Origin: Protopterus annectens
Lineage: Eukaryota; Chordata; Ceratodontiformes; Protopteridae
Length of the DNA stretch: 64,000 nucleotides
Assembly: GCF_019279795.1 (NCBI RefSeq)
Contig: NC_056745.1
Location: 510,278,477 to 510,342,476, forward strand
Reading direction: 5' to 3'
Part shown: piece after piece, positions 11,927-23,639 of the stretch
Numbering within the stretch: the first letter of the stretch is position 1
Layout of the letters: each line of letters opens with the position of its first letter
Notes under the pieces: model-generated
The model's database searches: none
Told to the model about the DNA's origin: nothing
What the model saw: the letters and a program-made list of their open reading frames with translations, nothing else
Program-made: the position numbers and the translations under genes

Positions 11927-12005
11927 AACCAGTATTTTGAGATTTTGTACCCAGAGCCACAATGATGTACAGATCTAGTTTAGGTTTCCATATCCATTCC
12001 ACTGA
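11927..12005 (-). repeat. right arm of a dispersed inverted repeat pair
   Basis: Reverse complement of 10152-10230: it contains CCAGTATTTTGAGATTTTGT at its start and ends CCATTCCACTGAC. Confidence 0.75.
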
Positions 12006-12688
12006 CAAAAACAAAAAAACAGAATTTGGCATTTCCTTTGAGTCATTGGGAGTGTTATACTTTTTAGGGACTAATTTTTCATAAGTCATTGCTTTGAATG
12101 GCTTTTCTGCCCTTGGTCCCGTGTAAAGTATGCAAGATTGCAATGTGCTGTGTACACTTCTATGATTTCAAAGTCTGATATCATAAGTTTTATTTATAAA
12201 TTGCTGCCATTGTGGTTTCTGTTAATGTGTAGGCAGTGATCCAGGGATTTTGAGACTTTTCCATTTTCTGCACATTTGTGCAACATTAGAGTTTTGTTTG
12301 ACAAATGGGTGTTGAGGATGTAGAGGAGTTTGCCTCCCTGCAAAACATGTGTTTTTTGTCAATGTTTTATGTCCGACTTGTCTGTTTCATCTTGATAAGA
12401 TGCAGCAGAACCATTTTAAGCAATACATTCGATGGGATCTGTAGTTAAAGAAAATCCCTACTTGAATGACGCTACTGTTGGTGGAAGTATAAATTCAGCA
12501 GTTTAACAAACAAAAGAAGATATTTAAGTCCATCTTGCAGCACCATCCCTCCTGTAACTCTAAATATGCTAATTCCAAGATCACACAACCTTGCAAGATA
12601 AGGAGAAGCTTCACAGCCACCACAGTTCTGCATTCTCATTCAATACAGTAGGAATTCTTCAATGACTTATGGCAGCTGAACTGAAATA
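12006..12688. other. no recognised feature
   Basis: AT-rich non-coding sequence up to the 3' end of the old minus-strand CR1 copy. Nothing recognisable on either strand. Confidence 0.4.
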
Positions 12689-14880
12689 GTTTGACATAGG
12701 GTCATAGATCAGTACTAGGCTGTTGATCCAGAACACCATTAGTAGCCTAGCCACAATACCCCGGATTGTAAGCACCCTTCTTACATGACTATTCCTAGAT
12801 CTAGTTTTGACCCTTTCATTGAAGACTTGTGGGGCCAGACCTGAACTGTGTACAACTGCCCATCCATTAGTCCAGATTATGCTTAGAGGGTCATGGGAGC
12901 TTCTTTGCTTTACATTCAAAGGAAATCTGTTCCATAAGAGTGATTTCTTGGGATATATATGTATTTCAGCAGCAGTTCCTCTTTGTTTCTGTGGAAGTTA
13001 AGCTCTCTTTAGTGGGTATTGAGGATGTTATTAGTTGTATGGATTTGTAGGGGGTTGCATAGGACTGGATTCTTTGAGGTCCTGTAGGGTACACAGAGGT
13101 CGCTTAAGAGTGTGTAGGAAACAGAAAACCGAAAATACTTTAAACTGGGTAGATTTAAGGAAGACGTGCCCTAGATTATCTTGGTGAGGAAATGCTGCGA
13201 TCTGCCAGGCTGGGTCATATGATTACACAGATGCATACTAAACAGACCATTATACTCTATTATGGACATGATGAGGGAGGAGTAAAGAGGGGTAACTTTG
13301 TTGGATCTGAAAAAAATATCTTTTGAGATTAGTCTGGCAAGGCAAAAAGATTTCATAACTGTGGATACATGGTGATCAAAGAATAGTTAATTGTCAAAGA
13401 AAGTGCACAGGTCCCCCATGGCTTATTTAACTTTCAAGGGTGTCATCTTTTGTGGTAGTGGCATCTGTGCCCAGTTTTATGAAAGGAGACAGTGCTGCAT
13501 TTCTTGGCATTTAGTTTTAGGCTGTGGTCCAGGCACCACTTACTGAAGCATGTTAGTTCCTCCTGCAGAATCTGGATGTCATATGAGTTGATGACCATTC
13601 CAAGCTTGCTGGCATCTGCAAACATGACCAGCCACATGCCCTTGACATCCGCCTTGACACCAGAGATGCAAATACCAATTGGAAGTGGCCATATGACCTA
13701 TCCCTAAGAGACACTATAACTACTTTTTCAAAGAGATACCTGCCACACTAATGAATTGAATTGTCACTTAGCCAATTTGCTGTCCAGAGGTAACACAGGA
13801 GTTTATATTTAGCCTGACTAGCTTGCCTGCTAATATATTGGCTATTTCCTCACATGATGAATAAGTTTAATAGCTCTAAGCATTGCTAGGCATTACCTCA
13901 GGCTCTATGGTTTTTGACAAAGCTGAAGAAGGTTATGTGGTTGCCCTTAGCAATTTGTACTCCTTTTTAAGGATTTGATTGAGTTGTTTGCTCAACGCTT
14001 GGCTCATCTGTAGATGAGAGGGTATTAAATTTACTTTTACAGTCTAGGAGTTTCTTCCCCTCATTGTACTGTTTATTTATACTAAGGTTCCACCACAGGG
14101 TTTTATTCCTAAATTTGACGTTGTCTTTGTCTATGGAAAGATGTCTAGATACATGCTTTGAGGGAGAGAGAGAAATTATCCACATGTGGGTGTGTACACT
14201 ATGAGCTCACTGAGATGAGGACGACACTTACATTTCTAGTCATTAGTTAGCTAGACTTAGATTTGTCTTCATGGGCGTGTACAAGATGAGCTCTCTGAGA
14301 TGAGGACGACGCTTACATTTCTAGTCATCAGTTAGCTAGACTTAGATTTGTCTTGGACAGAAGGGTTTGTGATAAGTGAGGTTTTACCCTCTTAGTGAAT
14401 ATTACAGAACTGTGGCTAGATATGACCAGCGACATGATAGCACTGTGTGGCAATATAGGTAAGAATCAGGTCCAATATTTTTTGCTCCTAGCTGGAAATT
14501 GAACCAGTTGATCTAGGGAGCTAGCATTAATGAAAATCTGGGAATCTTTCTGCGCATTTATTTAAGGTGATAGGTTTCTCAGTCTCTGGAGGGATAGTTG
14601 AAGTCTCCCAAGAGCATAGTTTTAAGATAGATAGGTATGTCAATTCTAGATATTCCTCATGGGCTGCAGGTAACCTGGATGGGGGATATAATAGTTGTGA
14701 TATGGTATGGAGTTAAAATCCCCATGAAAAGGATATAGAAAGATTCTACGTCCTTGTCATTGCTTGAGTCTGGAAGTGAGATGGCTTCTTAGGAATGTTT
14801 CATCAGAAAAAGGTGTGATATATTTGGCATGTATTCATCTTGGGTTTTGTTGTCTGTAACTGTGAAAATAATTATTTGTA
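12689..14880 (-). mobile_element. old CR1-type LINE, internal endonuclease to 3' end
   Basis: On the minus strand, an endonuclease block MLLGDFNYPS lies near 14585-14620, preceded by a PYHITTIISPI-like segment. Farther along are the RT segment MFADASKLGM near 13600-13630 (FADA in place of FADD), LKLNAKKC near 13490-13525, and a C-terminal block PLYSSLIMSIIEYNGLFSMH near 13235-13295. The 3' end has TAGTACTGA and GGGTCATAGATC near 12690-12715, a degenerate form of the terminus of the younger copies. A YxDD change plus many stops mark it as dead. It contains an 85-bp tandem duplication. The 5' limit is approximate. Confidence 0.72.
14192..14361. repeat. 85-bp direct tandem duplication
   Basis: Two adjacent units, 14192-14276 and 14277-14361, share GAGATGAGGACGAC, TTACATTTCTAGTCAT and GTTAGCTAGACTTAGATTTG with few differences. 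It lies inside the old CR1 copy and so arose after, or in, that copy. Confidence 0.85.
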
Positions 14881-15911
14881 ATTACTAACTACCTTAATAG
14901 GTATTAATGCTTCAGTATCCAGTGCCAGTTTTACTATTGCACCACTGCAGAGTCCAACATTCTCCTGTGATTATGTATAGTTAAATTACATTCTTCCGAG
15001 CATTGTATCCATAGAAGATAAGCTGGTTCTGGACCATGAATAACCATTGACTCGTGTACACTCTCAGCACTGCCTATGACATATGCATCCAGATGTTTTC
15101 TGTGCACTTTTTTTTTTGTCTGTCTTACCTAGCGATTTGCACATTCATCCAAACTTGCCGTGGCACTTATTGCAGTACTTTTAAGTAATCCGTTACCTGC
15201 ATGATGAAATTTTTTTAATACATAAGAGAATTTTGACCTGTGATTAGATATAAATCACTTATTAACTGCACAGACATTTAAATTTTGCTGCAATCTTGGC
15301 TGCTTTGATGGATGTCGCATTCTGTTGAGCTTTATCTAAAGCCAGATCCTCTTTTCAGTCATTTGTGAGAATTTCCATCAAGTATAATATAAACTGATCA
15401 GGCAATGTCTTAGTGAGCCCCTCCAGGGACTGGCATTATTCTGCCAAAACTGTGCTACAAAAACAGATACACCTTTTGTAAAAGCAATATTCAGCCATTA
15501 CTGATTGTTCTGCAGTTAGATTTATGTAAAATCTTTATGCATCTTGAAACTGTTGGGATCTAGGCTTCTTAGGTGTTGTCAAGCTATGCAACAAATCATA
15601 CGTCTTGGGGCCCTCACATTAAGCAGTACTGAAGTTTTCCTAGCAGCTTCAGTGGTATTAATTTCACACTATGCTTCCACACTGTTTAGTATAAGTTCCA
15701 CATGCTTTAATTATAGCAAAGAAGTACCTGCTTTGTCAACATAACTTGCCATCTTTTGATGCAGTTATGTGCCCTTCTACAATGTTTACAGCTTTTTTTC
15801 AAAGAAATAAAATCTCCTGTAATATGAAATTGCTTGCTGTGTTGGAATGTTTATTTTACATAAGTGCTTTTTGCATATTGCATGTACAGTAAACTGTCAG
15901 TTAACCAGCAC
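14881..15911. other. no recognised feature
   Basis: AT-rich non-coding sequence between the old CR1 and a MITE candidate. It may include an unrecognisable 5' extension of the CR1. No coding evidence. Confidence 0.4.
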
Positions 15912-16193
15912 CCATACCTCTCAACTGTACAGAGTTTCGCATAATGTCCAGATTTTTGCCTCCTATATTTTTGGTCTATTGAAGTCAGTAAATAACATTA
16001 AATAATGATAAACTGAGTTTGACTTCATATCCTTCAGAAAATACGTACTTATGCAAAACCTGTTAATCTAACACTTTCTATCTAAGTTTATAGGAGCAAT
16101 ATTTAAATTCCATCTCTGTTTTTGGGCCTTTGTCCCCCCCTATTCTTTCTGGCTTTGTCCAGATTTCTTGCACTGAGAAGTTTGAGAGGTATG
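15912..16193. mobile_element. candidate MITE with CATACCTCTCAA inverted ends
   Basis: The left end reads CCATACCTCTCAACTGTACA and the right end reads TTTGAGAGGTATG. The reverse complement of the right end, CATACCTCTCAAACTTCTCA, matches the left over the first 12 bp; both ends also carry a (T)GTCCAGATTT segment farther in. The 282-bp interior is non-coding. The TSD is not clear, so I do not assign a superfamily. Confidence 0.65.
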
Positions 16194-16559
16194 CTGGCAG
16201 CCTGGCATCCATGGGGATTGGTAGATTTCAGATAACTGTAGTTTCTGGTTGCTTGAGAGTTACTATTAAAAATAGGGCTGTCTAATACTGTATCCTATAC
16301 TGTTTGTTTGGTTTGACTTGTTCTCAGGTTGGGGAGAGAGGGGATTTATTCCTGTGTTCGTTTTTAAAACTAAATCTCTAAAAACGTAAGGAATGTTTCT
16401 GCGGGGAAAACAAAGTGCAACACATGAAAATTGTACTGCATTTATTTGATAATTTTTTAATGGTTGCTTGTTGGTGCCACTTGCTCGAGTTCTAGTTAAC
16501 TGAGAGTTTACTGTATTTGCCATAGTCACATTAATCTGAATTCTTGTTTAATTTTATTA

Positions 16560-16797
16560 CTCATGAAATTGTTTATTTCTTAATTTTACGTATAAGTTAT
16601 GCTTCATAAGTTTTTTAATGTATAACATTATGTATAAATTTGTTTTTCTGTTTATGCTACTATTGTATAAGTTTACAAACTGTCTTGTCTTTTTATTTGT
16701 ATCTTTTGGGGCATTCCTCCTGGGCCTCTGCTGAAAATGGACCTGTGCCCTGTCTGATTGTTCCAGTAAGCAAAGTCAAATAAATTAAAATAAATGT
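16560..16797 (+). mobile_element. family-B LINE 3' tail
   Basis: TCCTGGGCCTCTGCTGAAAA at about 16717-16736, followed within 60 bp by AAATAAATTAAAATAAATG, matches the 3' signature of the family-B LINE at 7868-7935 and 34670-34740. Only the 3' UTR is present, so this is a strongly 5'-truncated insertion. The 5' boundary is a guess. Confidence 0.65.
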
Positions 16798-17936
16798 TCC
16801 TTAAAAGACTATTAACAGAATGTCAGTGATCATCCATTTACCCAAGTTGATTCTTGAAACATCCATGTGCAACAGCTGTTGATAAATACTGTGCTTTTAT
16901 ATGAAAATCTGATTGTAATGCGTAGATTCTGTCAGTAAGGGTATAACTTGTGCATAAACAAATTATTTTTGATGTATTTAAAGAATAGTCTCTTGCTAGG
17001 GGAAAATATAGATTTGTGTCCTTTGAACAGACCTCACAGGTTCATCTCTGACACAAATGTGTCATCTAAGTAAATCATGTATATGCACAACGTACATTGC
17101 AGACGTTAATTCTTGCATACCTTTCTTTCAATAGTCACCTTGTTAAGTACTTGGATTACCTTAAAATAACCCATCTGTGTCATAGGTTCACACAGCACGT
17201 ACTTTTTCCCTACTGCCTACCTGTCATCTGTCAACTTTCCTATGACTTGATCCTCTCTGGATGAAAAGCAGTCATGGGAAATAATTATCCAAGCAGCCAT
17301 AAGAATTTTTCTCTTAAGTGCTAAACTTCTTATCCCTCGTAGCAGATGTCTCATCTGGTCTGGTCTCATCCACAATATCCGCCTTCTAGAATGCATCCTA
17401 GCATGTATGCCAGACTCCAGCTACAGTGTGCGATACTTTGTGTGCATACCGCTGTCTCAACCCATTCACTGGGAGCACTACATCCAACCTTCTGTAGGTG
17501 TCACTAAGGCAGCGAGCCAGGCTGCTGCTTTTCCTCAGGATGGGTGACTCAGCATTAGCTATCTCCCACCAATATTGGCATCTCTAGCTCCTATAACTCT
17601 AGTTAATTCCTGGTCACAGTCAAGGGCTCATCCTTTTGCAACACAGCCAACATTTTACTTCAAATGTTTCCCCAGCAGAACTATTAAATTGTCCCTTATA
17701 ACACAAACTTTGCTTTGATAGTTCATGTCATCATTCAAATGGTACTCGTACCACAAGCTTCAAGTCAAAAGGTTTTCATGCCTTCTCCCTGACTGACTTG
17801 CACTGTGCTTGTTCACTATTTGGGCAGTGCAGAAAGATGCACCCAAGGAGTAGTTTGTGCACTAGCATTAGTGAATGCTGTAGTATCGTTCAGTGTTTTA
17901 CCATAATTTAATTGGACTAAGATATGATGCTACCAG
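16798..17936. other. no recognised feature
   Basis: Non-coding sequence without a recognisable element. The proportion of G+C rises near 17350-17600, but no reading frame or repeat structure supports a call. Confidence 0.4.
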
Positions 17937-19253
17937 GGTGAGAAACTTTCTCAGTCTTCTTGGGTAGAAGTCTATCGGCATGGCATATCTTGACTTGGCA
18001 ATATTTGGCCACTATTCCTTGCAAAAGTGCTCCAAATCTGTGAGATTGTGAGGGTATCTCTTGTGCACAGCCCTTTTCAGGTCACCCCACAGGTTTACTA
18101 TTGGATTTAGGTTTGGGCCATTCCAAAACTTTAATTTTCTTCAGGTGAAGCCATTGTTTTGTTCTGGATGTATGCTTGAGGTCATTGTCATGTTTTAAGG
18201 TGAAATTCCTCTTCATCTTCAGCTTTCTAGCAGACGCTTGAAGGTTTTGGGCCAAAAGTGAGTAATATTTGAAACTGTTCATAATTCCCTCCACCTTGAC
18301 TAAAGCCCCAGTTCCAGCTGAAGAAAAGCAACCCCAAAGCATGATACTACCCCAACCATGCTTTGCATCACCAAAAGAACACGAGCCCTATGGTGAAGTG
18401 TTTGCGCCAAACCTACCTTTTGGAATTGTGGCCAAAAAGTTCAACCTTGGTCTCATCAGACCATAATACATTCTCTCACATGATTTTGGGAGACCTGGTG
18501 TATAGTTTTGCAAATTTTAGCTGGGCCTGGATGTTTCTGTGCAAGAAAAGGCTTCCGTCTTGCAACCCTACCCCGTAGCCCAGACATATTGAGAATACGG
18601 GAAATTGTCACATGTAGTACACAACCAGTACTTGCCAGAAATTCCTGTAGGTCTCTTGGCAGCCTCCCTGACCACTTTTCATCTTGTCTTTTCACCAATT
18701 TTGGAAGGACATCCAGTTCTTTGCAATATCACTGTTGTCCCATATTTTCTCCAATTTTTGATGACTGTCTTTACTGTGTTCCGTGGTATATCCAATGCTG
18801 TGGAAATTTTTTTGTACCAGTCTCCTGACTGATGCTGTTCAACAATGAGATCCCTTTGATGCTTATAAGCTATCTGCGAACCATGGCTTTTGCTGTAGCA
18901 GGCAAGTGAGTAAATGTCAGAAAAATCCTACTAGGACAGCTGAACTTTATTTGGGGTTAATCAGTCTCTTTAATTGATGGCAGGTGTGTACCCAAGAAGA
19001 CAATGCTGTAATTAAATTAAAAGGTGCTTCAAGAAAGTATTAGTTTTAAGGGTGTGCACAACTTAACCAGCTTATTGTACATTTTTTATTTTTATTCCCC
19101 TAACAGATTTGTTTGTTTTTTTAATTGAGTTGTATAGGTTGTAGGTCATATTAAAAGTGGGAAAAGTTTTGAAATTATTTATTGTGGTCTCATGTTTTAT
19201 ATCATGAAAACCTGGCATTTTAACAGGGGTATGTACACTTTTTATATCCACTG
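17937..19253 (-). mobile_element. Tc1/mariner transposon, truncated at one end
   Basis: The element lies antisense. Its intact 5' terminus is at 19253, where the plus strand reads TTTTTATATCCACTG followed by TA (19254-19255), as expected for a Tc1-type end inserted at TA. The 3' end is missing: sequence stops near 17937 without the matching inverted repeat. The layout and internal text match the Tc1-like family widespread in fish and frogs, as recalled. The family is about 1.6 kb, so about 0.3 kb including the 3' inverted repeat is lost. Confidence 0.93.
17990..18884 (-). pseudogene. Tc1-type transposase pseudogene
   Basis: Coding starts at the minus-strand ATG near 18884 (MVRR). The N-terminal paired-like helix-turn-helix region includes SGRLPRDLQEFLASTG (about 18620-18670) and a GLRGRVARRKPFL segment (18540-18580). 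The catalytic core holds LWGCFSSAGTGALVKVEG (18290-18340) and the second aspartate in KHDNDLKHTS (18170-18200). The catalytic glutamate of the DD34E triad should lie in an NPIENLW motif; here it reads NPIVNLW near 18090-18110. That E-to-V change, with frame breaks, predicts no activity. The family enzyme would excise and paste the element at TA sites. Confidence 0.9.
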
Positions 19254-19443
19254 TAGAGGGCCTTCGCCATCAAAATGAAACTGAACGGTCAACCAGGTTG
19301 AAATGTTTTCCCATGTAACCTACTACTAGGCCAATTTGTTTTGGAGTATAACTTCTCGAAGGTCCTAAAGTGTGCTTAGCTTGTTTTTTCTCATTTCTAA
19401 ATTTTGTTGTTTATGTCCCCAATATAAATTGTCCTATACTTAA

Positions 19444-19444
<1 letters not shown>

Positions 19445-19522
<78 letters not shown>
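19445..19522. repeat. (AC)n microsatellite
   Basis: Uninterrupted AC tract of about 78 bases. Confidence 0.98.
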
Positions 19523-19527
<5 letters not shown>

Positions 19528-22500
19528 TCTGGAATCTTACGCATTTTTTTCTATACAGTGGTCATCTTATCTTCTAGTCTAATCTAGGTACTTGTTTGGC
19601 TTCTGTATTCATTTTGGTTATATTGCTGCAGTGTTGCACCTTTCACTTTGCAATTTTAATAGTTTAAGCCTATTAACTTGTCATTCATCTTCTAAGTATC
19701 GTTCCATTTTTATCCATGTTTTATAATCTATCTTGTCTACAAAATTAGATGCTTAGTTTATCGTTCCTTGCTTTGTTTTAAATGTCGCTTCTTTAAGATG
19801 CTGTAATTACTCTTATTGCACTACTTCTGCATTATTCCCTTTTAAAATGTCACAGCAGTCTATGCTGATGTCTTCTTGTTGCATACTCATCTTTAATATT
19901 TTTGCTGTTTTTATCATGTGAAATGTTATGTTCTGTAGATTTTTCCAACATGTCATTTCTTTAGCATATAGTTTGAAATTGCAGTGTTTGTTGTAGTAAT
20001 ATTCCTCTTCTGCATATAGAATGGAAACTCTAAGGTAAAAGAAGGTGTTATCTTAACAACTGTGTTAAGAATGAATATTTCAGTTTCATAACTGTGCCGT
20101 ATAATGTCTGCTATAATTGTTTGTTCTCATTCTGTAAAGAACTGGAGTCTACAGAGTTCATCTAAAAGTCTAATAAGGAGCCTTGCCCAAATTCTTAATT
20201 GCACCAAAGAACTGTCTGGTTAAGTGCTTGCTCAGTCATAGAGCAGGGAAATGAAGGCTAAGGGAATCCAACACTGCACCACAGGAAGTAGCTTGTTAAC
20301 AGCTCCTGTGTCGTAACTGCCATTCGTCTTTTGTGATCTAAAAAGTATGCAGCTGTGCTTGCAAAGTCTTAGTACAATTACCATCATGTTAACAGTGTTC
20401 AGCAGATGTTGTTTTGAGGTAGTAGGGCTGTCCAGATCGATAGTCCACATTTTTTGAAGTTTTAATTTGTAAGAACACTTTGACATATGACTCACTGGGT
20501 CTATATCACTTAATTGAAAATACATATTCGTTGAATACGTATTCAGAAAACACTAATCAGTGAAACTCATTTCAGCGAACCCTGGACTTTTTACCATAGT
20601 TAGGAATCACTCTCCCACCAGCACCCCGGGACACACTACACTAAATCAAACCCACCCAAGTGGGAACTTCACCCCTGCACCCCCCAGTGCAGGCAGAGGC
20701 TGTGCCCCCCAGCCCACTAACAATATATATACCAGCTCTGAGATTGCACTACAGTGGAGAAATAGGAAAAGTTGCGGTGATGGCAAAGTGCTTCCTAGCT
20801 CTGGGGAAAGTCTGTTTCTCTGAAACAAATTTTGCTGATTACTGTTGTATGAATGTATATTTTGAGTAAATGATGTAGGCCCAGCTGAAGTGTAACTTAG
20901 ATGAAAAAATTCTGTCAGTGCCTTGCGCAGTAATTTTTAAATTAATCTGTATTTCTTAGTCTGGACTTTTTAAAACTACATAGAAATAATTTTCTTTATT
21001 TTTTCCTTATTAAATTTGCTTGCTGTATTAGGCCCCAGTGGTATGCACTCAGATGTGTTTGCTTTGTGTTTTGAACTATAAAACAAAATTGCAGTTACAA
21101 AAATCTAAAGACACTGGCTGATGCACACAGGAAATAGGTCAAGTCCCATGAGCCATAACTTGAAAGCTTCATTCTGTGACTCTGTTCCCCGCCCAAAATA
21201 ACCCATATTTAAAAACAAATGAATTACCTTTTGAAAGGTTGCTTGGAAATTATTCCTGATTATATCTGTGGAACTCTGTTTCTGTTGAATTTGTGGCACC
21301 AGCTAAGCTAATGAATAGTTTTAAAATGCTTTAGAACGTAGCACTTGTGCTGAGACACTGTCTTAATTGAGGACGGCTCTGGACTCCGTTTTTCTTTTGC
21401 TTTAGCTGTGAGAGTTTACCTAGAGAAAATGTCGCATAGATAGCCCCTTATGTTCTAATGTGTCAGAATCCAAATTTCTATGATGACTCCTCTATGGCAT
21501 TTGAAACTCCTGTTACAACTGGTCAGTAGCTCTGTGTTGAAGTTTTTTTATGCCAGACAGAAAACAGCCCTAGCAGATGCCATGATACAGCTCTGTCAAA
21601 GAGCCAAACTAGATGCTTTCATCCTTGATATGGGAGACTGGTATAGTTCTGGCTGAAGTGCTGAGTGGAGTGACTCCATATATTTTCTGATGTTCTTTGG
21701 ACTCGAGTAATTGCACAGATGTTGTTGCCATGCACATGACTTTAAACAAGCTAGCTAGTAATCCTTTGTGTAGAGCTAACAAAGATGATTTGTATCATGA
21801 ATGCCTGTCTGCATTCAGATGCAGTAGTCTGGACTGTTAAATATGTATGGTTTCCTGTACTAGTTTCTGAGTAGTGGATCACTAACTGGCGAAAAGCAAA
21901 AGTGTTTGACCAGTCAAGTCAGTTTATGCACAAGTGGACCAATGTTAGATTCCTATCGCATTTTTTTACTTGTTAATAAATAATGTTGACAGTTGTTAAT
22001 AAATAATGTTGACTGTTGTTGGAGTAGCGATGGTGAAGGAAGAGGCAATTTTTATACTTTTTGATACTGCTATGTGATAAAGTAGAGCAGACTTGTACAT
22101 CAAGCAGTGTCATTAAACAGGTGATGGCCACTGTTAGAGTTAATTACAAGTTTAAACTACAGACCCATTGATTTCAATTTGGCATCTCTTCTACTCCCAG
22201 TAGTTACATAACCTGCTAGTGAGTGTAGGGACATGGCAACATGAAAAGCTTTACAAAAAGTCTAGGCTACTGTGCTCCACTTAGAAACAATGTTAACGTG
22301 TGACTTGATATACAACTATCAGTACATGCGCAGAGGAATTCTAAATGAGAGCACTGCCACACTACACGGGGTGGCAGTGACAGCTTCCATCTGCTGCACT
22401 GGGCACTTTCTTTAAAACAAAGTTCTGGAATTCACTTATTTCAAGCCGCCATACAAAATAACTTTATCAAATTTTTTCATTTCTTTGCCAAAAAAAGGTA

Positions 22501-22739
22501 TTTCCCTGCTGTCTTCTTCAAATGACACTCTGCAGAATGTGACATATTGAAAGATCTTGGAGTTTGTGGGCAACAGACTTTCGATGAATTCTTGTTTTGA
22601 AGCTGTGTCACAAATCTGAAGTGTGTGTTAGTGGGATACTTCAGTAGCAAAAGTCTGAATTATTTTCCTTAGCATACTTGTACTTGTTTTTCTGGTTGCC
22701 TGTGCCTGTAGCTTGTTTGTGTTGCTGTATGTATCCGTT
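19523..22739. other. no recognised gene or element
   Basis: About 3.2 kb of AT-rich non-coding DNA, the longest stretch here without a recognised element. It has a short tandem repeat at 21971-22015 (two 23-bp units TGTTAATAAATAATGTTGAC). A locally GC-richer patch at 20600-20720 has overlapping frames on both strands, with no recognisable domain. Confidence 0.45.
21971..22015. repeat. 23-bp tandem duplication
   Basis: TGTTAATAAATAATGTTGAC occurs twice in a row with a 23-bp period. Confidence 0.85.
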
Positions 22740-22741
22740 CT

Positions 22742-22850
22742 AAAATCAATATTTATCCTTTATTGGCCAGGTTAGTCCCACTAGGTTAATAGCCTGTTTT
22801 CAGGGGAGACCTGAGGGGATATTTGCACTACTAGGAAAAATTTGGCCATG
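22742..22850 (-). mobile_element. family-B LINE 3' tail, antisense
   Basis: The reverse complement contains TCTCCCCTGAAAACAGGCTA followed by a CTAACCTGGCCAATAAAGGATAAA-like end. This parallels the family-B signature GGCCTCTACTGAAAACGGAC and its CTAGCCCGGTCAACAAATG continuation at 34.7 kb. Only about 110 bp of tail is present. Confidence 0.55.
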
Positions 22851-23639
22851 GTATTGAAGGTATTTCCTTAATATTTTTGATAGTTGCAGTGGGATTTTTT
22901 TACATCCACCTAAGCTACCACTAACTCAAGCAGATGAGGTCTTGGTTTTCAGTCTCATCTGAAAGACTGGTACAATTTAGTAAATAAACAAATTAAAAAA
23001 GAGTCTGTGTTAAAAGTTACCATGTGACTTGTAAGAAAAAGATATATGGAATGAAACGTGTATATAATGCAAGAGTAAGATATTAATTCAAAACTACAGG
23101 CAGTTGTCTCAAATATCTTTGAAGTACCCTTGACTGAAATGTCAGACTAGCTTTATGGCTGGCTGACAGAACATATAGCAGTATATGTGAGGAACTGTGA
23201 GGGCAGAATTTTACTGGCATGAAATGATATTGCAGCTGTTGCTAAAAGATGGCATTAAAAAAATAAACAAAGTAGAAAACTAAAATAAATACTAGAAAAG
23301 TGGTTGTTAGATTTTCTGTGTAGCCATTGATAGCGGTGGGGGGTAGTTTCACCTCCTCACTGATATTCTGTCCTGCCTTATATAAGCGGTACATTTTGGG
23401 TTATCTCCACTTAATATTCTGAGCTTTGGCCGGTTAAGATCTACCTGAAACCAACTGGACGTATAAGTGAATTTAAGTGCACTTTTTTTATCTGGTCTTT
23501 TTCATATAGTACTGTATTTAATTTATTTGTGTTTCTCACTGAATATTAACTCCACTGAAGTTGTGGCAGTCTCTCTCTAGTTAGTTCCCCACCTACCCTC
23601 CCTGTTCTTGTTTTGGTGTTAATGTTGGTGGCTTTGAAA
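22851..23639. other. no recognised feature
   Basis: AT-rich non-coding sequence leading into the CR1 5' region. Part of 23330-23640 could belong to that 5' region, but I cannot match it to another copy. Confidence 0.35.

Noticed and set aside
20560-20869. GC-richer patch with overlapping frames on both strands, possible exon or CpG island
   Set aside because: CpG is sparse, the frames conflict, and no domain or splice structure stands out.
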